Shown here: positions 37,184-45,618 of the stretch, one piece after another
How the letters are laid out: every line of letters begins with the position of its first letter
Numbering within the stretch: position 1 is the stretch's first letter
Assembly (NCBI RefSeq): GCF_002286935.1
Contig: NZ_MVOH01000006.1
Coordinates: 186,001-250,000, forward strand
Reading direction: 5' to 3'
From: Bifidobacterium criceti
Lineage (GTDB): Bacteria > Actinomycetota > Actinomycetes > Actinomycetales > Bifidobacteriaceae
Length of the DNA: 64,000 bases
Notes under the pieces: generated by a model
Databases searched by the model: none
Told to the model about the DNA's origin: nothing
Seen by the model: the letters and a program-made list of their open reading frames with translations, nothing else
Made by a program: the position numbers and the translations under genes

Positions 37184-38812
37184 TCAGTCCGTTAGCTCGC
37201 GGTAGTCGAAATCGACGAATTGCGCCTCGGCGTCGTATCCGGACAGGTCAACGGCCGCGAGCCCGACGAACGCCCCGGTGAAGAAACCGCCATAGCGCTG
37301 GTTCACGTAGTCGTCCGACAGGACCTTCGCATCGAGTTCGACGCCGAGGCCATGCCAATGCTCGCCGTCGAACGAATAGTCGTAGGTGTATGTCTGCGTG
37401 CGTACGCGCGTGCGCAGCCACACGATGTCCACGTCATCGGGGACCGGCACGGCGTCATCGCGCAGGAACGACGTGTAGTCGTTGAAATCGTTCTGCGCGA
37501 CTTCGATGACGCGGCAGCCACGCCGTTCGTCCCAGGTGACGAACGCCCACGACCAGCACAGGTCGTTGTAGTAGTTCGTCAACCCGGCCATCTGCCGGTA
37601 GTTCACCGGATCGAAACGCACACCGACGGACGCGTCGAATCCAAAGGCCTGCCAACGGCGCGCGACGAGCGACAGGTCGAACAGGTTGCACAGCGAACCC
37701 TGACCACGCAACGTGAGCGCACCATCGCCGACATGCCCCATGCGCCCATCGAACGGCACGCGCAATGTGCACCAGCCGTCACCGAGCTCGGGTGCCGCGA
37801 AATCGTCATGCACATCGCGCGACACCTGCGCATCCGCATCCTCGATGGCGTCGGCGGGCGCGTCGACGACGCGCTCGCCACCATGGCCGCCGACGATGTA
37901 CGGCCAGCCGTCCTCGGTCCAATCGACTTTCTGGATCGATGTCTCACGTCCCAATGTGCACCAGCCGCGCGGATCGGTCACCGACTCGTTCGCATGGTGC
38001 CACGGCCGCGCGCACAGCGACGCGTAGTACCATTCGCCCCCGGGTGTGCTCACGAGCGCCCCATGCCCCTGCTTCTGCAGATAGCTGCGCGGTGTGTCGA
38101 AGTTCGTCAGGAACGGGTTGAGCGGACTGCCCTCAAACGAATGCGCGTCGAGCGTCGCCGAACGTGCGACGACCTCCTGGTGCGTCCATACGGTGCCGCC
38201 CTCGGCGCAGAACAGGTAGTACAGGTCGTTGATCCGGTACAGATGCGGACCTTCGACGAGCTTGACGTCGGTGCCCTCCCAGATCGTGCGTTCCGTTTCC
38301 GGCTTGAGGCGCATCGTGTCGACATCGAATTCGGTGAGCGTGATGCCGTTGAACGGATGGTGGTATTCGCGGAAATCCCAGGTCTGCTGGACGAGGTACT
38401 TGCGTCCGTCGGCGTCATGGAACAGGCTTGCGTCGAATCCGACGCCATTGAGCCGGACCGGTTCGCTCCACGGGCCGCGGATGTCGTCGGCCGTCACGAG
38501 GTAGTTCACACAGTCCTTGAACGCGCCGTTGACGACCTTGACGTCCGCATAGACCAGCCAGAACCGGCCATCGGCATATGACAGGTCGGGGGCCCATACA
38601 CCGCCCGACGACGCGTTGCCGCGCATGTCGAGCTGCGAGCGCCGGCTGAGCGGGCTTGGCAGCGGGCTCCAATGCGCCAGGTCCTTCGATTCGTGCAAGC
38701 GCACACCCGGGAACCACTCGAATGTGGAATTGGCGAGGTAATACGTGTCGCCGACCCGGATCATCGAGGGATCGGCATGGAATCCGGTGAGCACCGGGTT
38801 TTCGATCTTCAT
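37184..38812 (-). CDS. GH43 beta-xylosidase / alpha-L-arabinofuranosidase (1)
   Basis: Five-bladed propeller glycosidase of 542 residues that would act on xylo-oligosaccharides in the cytoplasm; there is no signal peptide. GH43 catalytic residues are Asp14 (FHADPSMI, general base), Asp127 (GVGFDASLFHD, pKa modulator) and Glu187 (KLVEGPHLYRI, general acid). The C-terminal 200 residues form the beta-sandwich seen in two-domain beta-xylosidases such as XynB (subfamily 11-like, inferred). The start at 38812 follows AAGGAGACG. It is the distal gene of the transporter operon, after a hairpin at 38831-38861. Confidence 0.93.
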   Translation of the reverse strand: MKIENPVLTGFHADPSMIRVGDTYYLANSTFEWFPGVRLHESKDLAHWSPLPSPLSRRSQLDMRGNASSGGVWAPDLSYADGRFWLVYADVKVVNGAFKDCVNYLVTADDIRGPWSEPVRLNGVGFDASLFHDADGRKYLVQQTWDFREYHHPFNGITLTEFDVDTMRLKPETERTIWEGTDVKLVEGPHLYRINDLYYLFCAEGGTVWTHQEVVARSATLDAHSFEGSPLNPFLTNFDTPRSYLQKQGHGALVSTPGGEWYYASLCARPWHHANESVTDPRGWCTLGRETSIQKVDWTEDGWPYIVGGHGGERVVDAPADAIEDADAQVSRDVHDDFAAPELGDGWCTLRVPFDGRMGHVGDGALTLRGQGSLCNLFDLSLVARRWQAFGFDASVGVRFDPVNYRQMAGLTNYYNDLCWSWAFVTWDERRGCRVIEVAQNDFNDYTSFLRDDAVPVPDDVDIVWLRTRVRTQTYTYDYSFDGEHWHGLGVELDAKVLSDDYVNQRYGGFFTGAFVGLAAVDLSGYDAEAQFVDFDYRELTD

Positions 38813-38830
38813 CATCGTCTCCTTGCGTAT

Positions 38831-38861
38831 GCGCATGGCCCGGGGATACCGGGCCATGCGC
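38831..38861 (-). terminator. Hairpin between sugar permease and GH43 gene
   Basis: The 13-bp perfect arms GCGCATGGCCCGG and CCGGGCCATGCGC enclose GGATA. It lies between the permease stop (38889) and the GH43 ribosome-binding site and could reduce read-through. Confidence 0.65.
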
Positions 38862-38888
38862 GCGTCGTCATGTCGTATGCCGCGGGGC

Positions 38889-39794
38889 TCAGCCCTTGAC
38901 GGCGCCAGCGAGGCCGCCGACGATCTTCTTCTGGAAGATCGTGAAGCAGATGAGCGCCGGGATCATCGACAGGGATGTGAATGCGAGCACCTGCGCGGTG
39001 TCGACGGAATGCTGCGAGCTGAACATCTGCACGCCGAGCGGCAGCGTGTACTTCGTCGAATCGTTGAGGAGGAACAGCGGCAGCATGTAGGCGTTCCAGC
39101 TCGCGACGAACGACAGGATCGCGATCGTCGCGACGCCGGGGCCGCTCAACGGCAGCACCATGCGCGCGAAGAAGCCAAGCCTTGAGCAGCCGTCGAGCTG
39201 CGCCGCCTCTTCGAGCTCCATCGGGATCGACTGCAGGAACGGCACGAGGATGATGATCGCCTGCGGAAGGCCGAACGCGATCTGCGGCAGGATGATGCCG
39301 AGCTGGCTGTTGATCAGATGCAGGTTGCGCAGCAGCAGGTACAGCGGCGTGATCGCGACGGTGATCGGGAACATCATGCCCGCCGAGAAGAGCGTGTACA
39401 GCATGCGGCTGAAGCGGAAGCGGTAGCGCGCGATGACGAAGCTCACCATGAGCGCGAGGACGACGACGCCGACCATCGTGCCGATCGAGACGATCAGCGA
39501 ATTGACGAGTTCGACCCAGAACGTGCCCGACGAGACGACGCTCGCGTAGTTCGAGAAGTTCCAGGGGCTCGGGAATCCGGCCGGGTCGCGCGTGATCTGC
39601 GAATTCGTGCGGAAACCGCCGAGGATGATGTAGAGGACCGGCACGACGCATATGAGCACGAGGATGACCGACAGCACGTAGACGATCGGATGGCCCCACG
39701 GCGTCTTCGCCGATTTGCGGTATGCGTATGGGTCGTTGCGCTTGCGCTTGCCGAACAGCAATGTGCGTTCGATGCGTTCACCTGTGTACGTCAT
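38889..39794 (-). CDS. Sugar ABC transporter permease (MalG type)
   Basis: Inner-membrane permease of 301 residues with six predicted helices (first: PIVYVLSVILVLICVVPVLYI). The ATPase-docking loop reads MELEEAAQLDGCSRLGFFARMVLPLSGPG, the standard EAA motif of carbohydrate permeases. The start at 39794 overlaps the stop of the upstream permease by ATGA. A much longer frame open through the upstream gene is not a fusion. It works with the other permease and the lipoprotein as a CUT1 importer, presumably of xylo-oligosaccharides. Confidence 0.94.
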   Translation of the reverse strand: MTYTGERIERTLLFGKRKRNDPYAYRKSAKTPWGHPIVYVLSVILVLICVVPVLYIILGGFRTNSQITRDPAGFPSPWNFSNYASVVSSGTFWVELVNSLIVSIGTMVGVVVLALMVSFVIARYRFRFSRMLYTLFSAGMMFPITVAITPLYLLLRNLHLINSQLGIILPQIAFGLPQAIIILVPFLQSIPMELEEAAQLDGCSRLGFFARMVLPLSGPGVATIAILSFVASWNAYMLPLFLLNDSTKYTLPLGVQMFSSQHSVDTAQVLAFTSLSMIPALICFTIFQKKIVGGLAGAVKG

Positions 39795-40855
39795 GATGTT
39801 GCCACCTCCATGGAAGCGTTGTTCGGGGCGATCGCCTCTTCGATCTCGTCGCGCTCCATGCGTTCGCGTTCGCGCTTGGCGATGCGGCGTTCGAGCTGCT
39901 TGCGTTCGCGCTTCTCGACGGCGCCGGCGAGGTCGCGGTTGAGGACGAAGCGCTGGTATGCGAGCGCGATGACGAGCGAGATGATGAAGATGACGACGGC
40001 GACCGCGGAGCCGTAGCCGTAGTTGTTGGCAAGACGTCCTTCCCTGACCATGTACGTGGCCATCGTCGAGGTGCCTGCCGTCGACGAGACGTATTGCCCC
40101 CAGATGATGTAGACGAGGTCGAACAGCTGGAGCGAACCGATGATCGACATGAACGCCCACATGCGGATCGTCGGGGCGAGCAGCGGGAGCGTGATGCTCC
40201 ACTGCTGGCGCCAGAAGCCCGCGCCGTCGACGCGCGCCGCCTCGTAGAGTTCCTCGGGGATCGCCTGCATGCCGGCGATCATCAGGATGACGGCGAAGCC
40301 GATGTACTTCCACGAGATGATGAACATGAGCGTCCAGATCGCGATCTTCGGATTGGCGATCCAGTCGACGCTCTGCAGGCCGAGGTTCTTCATGACCGCG
40401 TTGACGGCGCCGTTCGGCTGGAGCATCAGGCTCCAACCGGTGCCGATGATGACCTCGGAGACGACGTACGGCACGAAGATGAGTGTGCGGATGAGTCCGC
40501 GCCCCTTGAATTTCTGGTTGAGCAGCAGTGCGAACAGGATCGCGAGCGGCCCCTGGATGACGAGCGACATGACCGCGATGAACAATGTGTGGCCGAGCGC
40601 CTGCTGGAAGTTCGGGTCGGTGAGGATGATGCGGTAGTTCTCGAGACCGATGAACTGGCCGTTGACGTTGGGCTTGCCGAAGCCCTTCCATCTGTAGAAT
40701 CCGTAATACGCCGCCATGAACACCGGCAGGATCACGAATCCGACGAACATGATGAGCGCGGGGACGGACAGGACGCTCATTTCGAAACGCTGACGGAACC
40801 GTTCGCTGCGAGGACGGCCGCGGCGCTTGGCGCGCATGCTTGTTGCGACTGACAT
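39791..40855 (-). CDS. Sugar ABC transporter permease (MalF/UgpA type)
   Basis: Permease of 354 residues with six main helices; the first follows a basic N-terminus (RAKRRGRPRSERFRQRFEM). The docking loop is IPEELYEAARVDGAGFWRQQWSITLPLLAPT. The C-terminus is a long charged tail (KRERKQLERRIAKRERERMERDE) that is unusual in length. The start follows AGAGGAG. A strong hairpin separates it from the lipoprotein gene. No ATPase gene lies in this locus, so a shared MsiK-like ATPase elsewhere is expected. Confidence 0.94.
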   Translation of the reverse strand: MSVATSMRAKRRGRPRSERFRQRFEMSVLSVPALIMFVGFVILPVFMAAYYGFYRWKGFGKPNVNGQFIGLENYRIILTDPNFQQALGHTLFIAVMSLVIQGPLAILFALLLNQKFKGRGLIRTLIFVPYVVSEVIIGTGWSLMLQPNGAVNAVMKNLGLQSVDWIANPKIAIWTLMFIISWKYIGFAVILMIAGMQAIPEELYEAARVDGAGFWRQQWSITLPLLAPTIRMWAFMSIIGSLQLFDLVYIIWGQYVSSTAGTSTMATYMVREGRLANNYGYGSAVAVVIFIISLVIALAYQRFVLNRDLAGAVEKRERKQLERRIAKRERERMERDEIEEAIAPNNASMEVATS

Positions 40856-40895
40856 GACTTACTCCTCTGATGATGTCTGTCTGGATGAACGTGGC

Positions 40896-40931
40896 GGGGG
40901 CCAGGGCCGGCGGTCGTCGGCCCCGGTCCCC
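40896..40931 (-). terminator. Intra-operon hairpin after the sugar-binding lipoprotein gene
   Basis: 14-base arms (GGGGGCCAGGGCCG with CGGCCCCGGTCCCC, one wobble and one mismatch) lie directly after the lipoprotein stop at 40941. Such hairpins often stabilise binding-protein mRNA and lower expression of the permeases. Confidence 0.65.
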
Positions 40932-40940
40932 GGGGAATCG

Positions 40941-42224
40941 TCAGCCCTTGTTTGCTGCCGCTTCGATGCCCTTGACGATGTCCTCGGCATTGCCCTTGCC
41001 GGCCATCATGTTGACGACGCCCTCGTTGAGCGCGTTGCCGACGTTCTGCCCGAAGACCGTGTCGAGCCACAGAGAGACCGACGAGGCCTCGTCATAGACC
41101 TTGAGCACCTGCTTGAGCGCGTCGTTCGTGACGACGGACTGCGCGTTCTTCGCCGCGGGGATCGTGACGAACGCCTCGGCGTACTTCTCCTGCCATTCCT
41201 TCTCGGAGATGAAGTTGAGGAAGTCGACGGCCTCCTGTGGCGCCCATGCGCCGACCGACATGCCATCGGCGCCGGCGAGCATCGCCGTCGGGTCGCCCTC
41301 GCCGCCCTCCATCTCGGGGAACGTGAAGTATCCGAGGTCGGCCATGTCCTTCTTGTCTGGAGTCAGGTCACGCACGACACCGGGCTCCCAGCCGCCCATG
41401 AGCTCCATCGCGGCCATGTGGTTGGCGAGCAGGCCCGCCGATGAGCTTGCGCCCTGCTGGGCGGAGGTCGTCAGGAAGCCGTCGTTGAAGCCGTCGAGAT
41501 CCAGGAGGTCCTTGACGTCGTCGCCGGCCTTGACCCAGCAGTCGTTCGTGAACTTCATGTCGCTCGCGGCCTCGTCGAACGCCGACTGCGAGCATTCACG
41601 CAACGCGAACCAGTAGTACCAATGAGCCGCCGGCCAGGCGTCCTTGCCACCGAGCGCGATCGGCGTGATGCCGGCGTCCTTGAGCTTGCCAACGGCGGTC
41701 TTGAACTCGTCCCAGGTCTTCGGCGTCTCGGTGATGCCGGCCTTCTCGAACAGGTCCTTCGAATACCAGATGCCTCCGGGGAGCACCGCCTGCGGCACGC
41801 CGTAGACCTTGCCGTCGATCGTCGTCGTGTCAAGCGCCGTCTTCATCTGCGTCTTGACCTGGTCCGAGATCTTGTCGGTCAGGTCCATGACCTGACCGGC
41901 CTCGACGACGTCACGCAGCTTCTGGCCGCCACGCGCCAGGAACACGTCCGGCGCGGACGACGGGTCCTGCAGCGCCGTCTGGAGCTTGCCGTCCATATCC
42001 TCGTTCTGGATCGCCTCGACCTTGATGTCGACGTTCGCGTGTTCCTTCTCGAACGCGGCCGCCGCGTCCTCCCAGAACTTCTTGCCGTCGCCCGTCGTGG
42101 AGTTCATCCACACGACGACTTCGGTCTTGCCGTCCGCGTTTGTGCCATCGCCGCCTCCGCATGCGGACACGCCGACGATGGTCATCGCCGCGACGGTCGC
42201 GGCGAGTACTGACTTGGCCTTCAT
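40941..42224 (-). CDS. Sugar ABC transporter substrate-binding lipoprotein
   Basis: Extracellular solute-binding protein of family 1, 427 residues. The signal peptide ends VGVSAC with the lipid-anchor Cys22. Family-1 features include TEVVVWMNSTTGDGKKFW at the N-lobe, PQAVLPGGIWYSKDLFEKAGI and the MELMGGWEPG segment. It heads the transporter operon behind a good promoter (42319-42347). The ligand is inferred to be xylose-based oligosaccharide from the flanking GH43, xylA and xylB genes. Confidence 0.94.
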   Translation of the reverse strand: MKAKSVLAATVAAMTIVGVSACGGGDGTNADGKTEVVVWMNSTTGDGKKFWEDAAAAFEKEHANVDIKVEAIQNEDMDGKLQTALQDPSSAPDVFLARGGQKLRDVVEAGQVMDLTDKISDQVKTQMKTALDTTTIDGKVYGVPQAVLPGGIWYSKDLFEKAGITETPKTWDEFKTAVGKLKDAGITPIALGGKDAWPAAHWYYWFALRECSQSAFDEAASDMKFTNDCWVKAGDDVKDLLDLDGFNDGFLTTSAQQGASSSAGLLANHMAAMELMGGWEPGVVRDLTPDKKDMADLGYFTFPEMEGGEGDPTAMLAGADGMSVGAWAPQEAVDFLNFISEKEWQEKYAEAFVTIPAAKNAQSVVTNDALKQVLKVYDEASSVSLWLDTVFGQNVGNALNEGVVNMMAGKGNAEDIVKGIEAAANKG

Positions 42225-42288
42225 GATGTACCTCCTGAATCGTCCGCGCCGTCATTGGAGCGGTTTCCGGATGCCTATGGATCAGTAT

Positions 42289-42309
42289 CGAAAACTTACG
42301 TTGTTTTCG
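42289..42309. promoter_or_regulatory. Candidate LacI-type operator in the transporter leader
   Basis: The arms CGAAAAC (42289-42295) and GTTTTCG (42303-42309) flank TTACGTT just downstream of the predicted transcription start. It resembles the TCGAAA-C-TTTCGA palindrome in the lacI promoter. Confidence 0.5.
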
Positions 42310-42318
42310 TTAGAAACT

Positions 42319-42347
42319 ATCGTAAGACTACTTAGTTAAATAGTCAA
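42319..42347 (-). promoter_or_regulatory. Promoter of the sugar transporter operon
   Basis: Read on the minus strand: TTGACT (42347-42342), 17-base spacer, TACGAT (42324-42319). The spacer is largely occupied by the palindrome at 42326-42345, so a bound repressor would block RNA polymerase. Confidence 0.7.
42326..42345. promoter_or_regulatory. 20-bp near-palindromic operator in the transporter promoter
   Basis: GACTACTTAGTTAAATAGTC is self-complementary except for two base pairs. It shares ACTAAGTA on the minus strand with the xylA palindrome. It may bind the ROK regulator (35278-34055) or another shared factor. Confidence 0.65.
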
Positions 42348-42436
42348 ATTAAGTCCGACTTCGGCGTTTCGTATAATATATCACGGTTTTGCACACGCTA
42401 TGTCCACATCCTCGCGTCGTTTTGCATCGACACGTG

Positions 42437-42465
42437 TTGACATATTTCGAAACTTTCGATACTCT
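42437..42465 (+). promoter_or_regulatory. lacI-type gene promoter with embedded palindrome
   Basis: TTGACA (42437-42442), a 17-base spacer, and TACTCT (42460-42465). The spacer contains the perfect palindrome TCGAAA-C-TTTCGA (42447-42459), placed for autorepression by the LacI-family protein. Confidence 0.75.
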
Positions 42466-42513
42466 GGACGGCAGAGTTGCATCAACGACCCGGATATGGC
42501 GAAGGAGCCTGGC

Positions 42514-43539
42514 ATGACGGGGAACAAAGTCACATTGGCGGACATCGCGCGCGCAACCGGGTATTCGCTCGCGACGGTGTCGAAGGCGCTCAACGGGCGC
42601 TCCGACATCTCATCCGAGGCGCGTACGGCGATCGACGAGGCGCTGCGCGCCTCGGGATACCAGCGGCGCGGGCAGCGGACGCCAAACCAACGCTACATCG
42701 AAGTCGTCTTCCAGGACCTCGACACGATCTGGGCGCTCGAGGTCCTGCGCGGTGTGCTGCGCGAGGCGCGGCAATACGCGGACATCAGCGTCATCACGAC
42801 GGAAAGCGGCACACGCCAGCACCCCGACGACGATTGGATCGACGGCGTGCTGCGCCGCAGGCCATTCGGCGTCATCTTCATCTTCGCGAACCTGACCGAC
42901 GGCGAGAAGACGAAACTGCAGGCCAACGGCATCCCCTACGTCATATTCGACCCCTCGGGCGAGCCGTCGAACGACGACTTCTCGGTCCAGGCGGACAACT
43001 GGGCGGGCGGCGTGCTCGCGACACGCCATCTGCTCGCGCTCGGTCATACACGTATCGGCATCATCACCGGCCCCGAGGAGATGATGTGTTCACGTGCGCG
43101 CTTCGACGGCTATACGTCGGCGCTCGCCGAACGGGGCATCGCCGTCGACCCCGCGTTTGTGACGGAAGGGGATTTCACGACGGAAGGCGGCTATGCACAG
43201 GCGACGGCGCTCCTCGAACACCCGCAACGCCCGACGGCGATCTTCGCCGGCAGCGACCTGCAGGCGATGGGCGTCTATGAGGCGGCACGCCAGAACGGGC
43301 TGCGGATCCCCGAGGAGCTTTCCGTCGTCGGATTCGACGACGTGCAGACGTCCGCGTTCCTCGGCCCCGCGCTCACGACGGTGCGTCAACCGTTGCACGA
43401 CATGGCCGCGGCCGCCGCGCGCATGCTCATCGACACGGCCGAACGACGCCCGACGCAGCACCATGTGATCCTGCCGACGACGCTCGTCGTGCGCGGCAGC
43501 ACACAAGCATTGCACGGCAGCGAAGCAAACACGCAATGA
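42514..43539 (+). CDS. LacI-family transcriptional regulator of the xylose locus
   Basis: Sugar-responsive repressor of 341 residues. The helix-turn-helix is at the N-terminus (VTLADIARATGYSLATVSKA), followed by the hinge helix and a periplasmic-binding-protein-like ligand domain (NWAGGVLATRHLLALGHTRI, FAGSDLQAMGVYEAA, VVGFDDVQTSAFLGPALTTV). The start at 42514 is chosen because AAGGAG lies 7 bases upstream; the ATG at 42496 has none. It is divergent from the transporter operon and ends 13 bp from the convergent second GH43 gene. Its likely sites are the TCGAAA-type palindromes at 42447-42459 and 42289-42309. Confidence 0.93.
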   Translation: MTGNKVTLADIARATGYSLATVSKALNGRSDISSEARTAIDEALRASGYQRRGQRTPNQRYIEVVFQDLDTIWALEVLRGVLREARQYADISVITTESGTRQHPDDDWIDGVLRRRPFGVIFIFANLTDGEKTKLQANGIPYVIFDPSGEPSNDDFSVQADNWAGGVLATRHLLALGHTRIGIITGPEEMMCSRARFDGYTSALAERGIAVDPAFVTEGDFTTEGGYAQATALLEHPQRPTAIFAGSDLQAMGVYEAARQNGLRIPEELSVVGFDDVQTSAFLGPALTTVRQPLHDMAAAAARMLIDTAERRPTQHHVILPTTLVVRGSTQALHGSEANTQ

Positions 43540-43552
43540 GCCACATTGTCGG

Positions 43553-45286
43553 TCAGCAGTCGTCAGCGGTCATGGTTGCACCGACGCCGACGAGGCAACC
43601 GACGAACCCACCGGACCATTCGGTGCTCAGCGGCGCCACGTCGATGGCGGCAAGCGCCGGCGCATCCCAGGCGAGCGGTGCACTGCGCGCCACGACGATG
43701 CGCACGACGCCGTCCTCGAAGACGAGCATGACCGATCCGTGCGCGCCGCCGGCGCCGATGTCGCCTTCATCGGCGCCCTCCCCGCGGCGCAGGCTCCAAT
43801 GCACTGCATCGCCGTCGATATCGACGCGCAACGTATGGCCGTTGTCCTGACGGATATGCACCGATCCGTGGTCGGGGCAGCGCACGACGCACCGGTCCTC
43901 GGGGAGCCTGCGGTAGACGACCGACGGTTCGTCGCGCACACATGCCGTGTCACACGCCATGTCGAAGGGCGCACGCGCGTCGATGACGGCGCGCCCCTCG
44001 CAGCGCCCGACGCGCACACCGCGCAATGCGCCGTCCATGCCGTCGACCTGGACCGTTTCAGGCAGGCGTCCGTTGCCTCCGGCGATCACCGGCCACCCCG
44101 GATCGTCGTCGTCCCTGAGGTCGGGGGCGGCGTCGAGCGTCCATTGGGCCAGATCGCATTGCCAATCGACCGGCGTGATGAAGGTCTCCCTGCCGAGGAA
44201 GCTCAACGTGCCGTGCCCTCCTGTGCGCGTCTGGCGTGAGCCGAGGCAGGCAAGCCACCATCCAAAGCGGGGATGGCGCATCAGGTCGGCATGGCCGACG
44301 CATTGCACGCGCTCGTCGACACCGAGGTGGCGGTGCGTGAGGAACGGGTTCTTCTTGTCCGGATGGAACAGCCTCGTGTAGCGGCCGACGACGGAGCGCT
44401 CGTCGGGGCGCGGCGGACGCGGCTCGTCGCCGCGGGCGCGCGCATCACGCACGAACCCGTCGATCGCCTGCCGCAATCCTTGCGGCGCCGCCGCACGCAT
44501 GATCATCTCGCTGTGGTCGAAGCTCGTGCCACCTTCGGCCGTCATCAGATAGACGTAATCGCCGATGCGGTACAGATGCGGCCCTTCCGCCCAGACCGCC
44601 TCGACGCCGTATCCATTCCAGATGATCGTTCCGCCGCGGATGCCGTCATCGTCACGCGATGTCATCAGGCGCCAGCCATCCGGATCGATGCGTTGCGTCC
44701 ACACCTCGGTCTGCCCCTCCCAGCGCGGATGGACGGCCGGCCTCGTCTGCGTCCAATAGACGGAGCCGTCGATGTCCTCGAAGAGGTCGGGGTCGATGCC
44801 TTCAGCGCCTTCGACCCAATAGGGGCCGCGCCACGGGCCTTCGAGCGCATCGGCCTCGATGATGAAATTGCCTTGGCTCGCGCGCGCCCCGTCGATCATC
44901 GCGGCGTCGGCGCCCGCGGCGGCTGCCGCGTCGGTGTCGATGCGCGCGACCGTGCAGCAGATCACATAGCGTCCGGCGATATGGCGCAGTGTCGGCGCAT
45001 ACAGGCCCCCGGAATCGAGGACGAAGGGGATGAGCAGCCGGCGGGCCATCGCCTCGTCGACGGCGTGCCCGACGAGGCGCCAATGCGCAAGGTCGCACGA
45101 GTCGTGAATCGGCAGTCCGGGCACAAGTTCGAAGGACGAGTTCACGAGCGCGACCCGCCCGCCGTCCTCATCCCATATCCAGCTGGGATCGGGGTACATG
45201 CCACGCAGCACCGGATTGGATACGGTGATTGCGGGCGCGTCGTTCGCCATCGTGCCATCGTTCGTCAATACGGCGTCGTTCGTCAT
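43553..45286 (-). CDS. GH43-family glycosidase (2)
   Basis: Cytoplasmic glycosidase of 577 residues, distinct in sequence from the enzyme at 37184-38812. Catalytic residues by motif are Asp33 (GMYPDPSW), Asp165 (AEGIDPDLFED) and Glu234 (WAEGPHLYR). The linking segment YLMTAEGGTSFDHSEMIMRA matches the GH43 propeller. The C-terminal domain (about 380-577) is a predicted beta sandwich. The start at 45286 is supported by GAGG 8 bases upstream; Met13 at 45250 is an alternative. It lies downstream of xylA and may cleave arabinose or xylose side groups. Confidence 0.9.
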   Translation of the reverse strand: MTNDAVLTNDGTMANDAPAITVSNPVLRGMYPDPSWIWDEDGGRVALVNSSFELVPGLPIHDSCDLAHWRLVGHAVDEAMARRLLIPFVLDSGGLYAPTLRHIAGRYVICCTVARIDTDAAAAAGADAAMIDGARASQGNFIIEADALEGPWRGPYWVEGAEGIDPDLFEDIDGSVYWTQTRPAVHPRWEGQTEVWTQRIDPDGWRLMTSRDDDGIRGGTIIWNGYGVEAVWAEGPHLYRIGDYVYLMTAEGGTSFDHSEMIMRAAAPQGLRQAIDGFVRDARARGDEPRPPRPDERSVVGRYTRLFHPDKKNPFLTHRHLGVDERVQCVGHADLMRHPRFGWWLACLGSRQTRTGGHGTLSFLGRETFITPVDWQCDLAQWTLDAAPDLRDDDDPGWPVIAGGNGRLPETVQVDGMDGALRGVRVGRCEGRAVIDARAPFDMACDTACVRDEPSVVYRRLPEDRCVVRCPDHGSVHIRQDNGHTLRVDIDGDAVHWSLRRGEGADEGDIGAGGAHGSVMLVFEDGVVRIVVARSAPLAWDAPALAAIDVAPLSTEWSGGFVGCLVGVGATMTADDC

Positions 45287-45618
45287 CGGAGCGCCTCAGC
45301 TTTCAGTGTCGTCATATATGGGAAAGGGCGGACACACCGTCGTGCCCGCCCGGATGGAGGGGCCTGCATGCCGGGGAGGGCGACGCGATGCGCGGCGCGC
45401 GGATGAGGAGGTCACGCGCGGCGCATCGAGGGGCCGCGCCTCCAACCGGCCGTAGGCGGATGCATCCCGCGCCCGCCGAGGAAGGAAAGGAAAGGAACGG
45501 TCGCCGATGCATTGGGAAAGGAAAGAGGAGGAAAGGAATACGAGGAATACAGGAAATGCTGGTGATGATGGAGGGGTGTCCCCGCCGCCGATGCGGACGG
45601 CGGCGGGGACACGCGGGG
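45287..45618. other. Intergenic region between xylA and the second GH43 gene (332 bp)
   Basis: No gene is seen here. It contains the xylA terminator hairpin (45576-45612) and a strongly purine-biased stretch (about 45480-45545) of AAGGAAAGG-type repeats on the plus strand. The GH43 promoter must lie here or the gene is read through from xylA. Confidence 0.65.
45576..45612 (-). terminator. xylA terminator
   Basis: The 15-bp perfect arms GTGTCCCCGCCGCCG and CGGCGGCGGGGACAC enclose a 7-base loop, 7 bp past the xylA stop. Confidence 0.75.

Noticed and set aside
38889-40691. A 600-residue fusion of the two sugar permeases
   Set aside because: The upstream half is an out-of-frame reading of the MalF-type permease. 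The true MalG-type start is the ATGA overlap at 39794.
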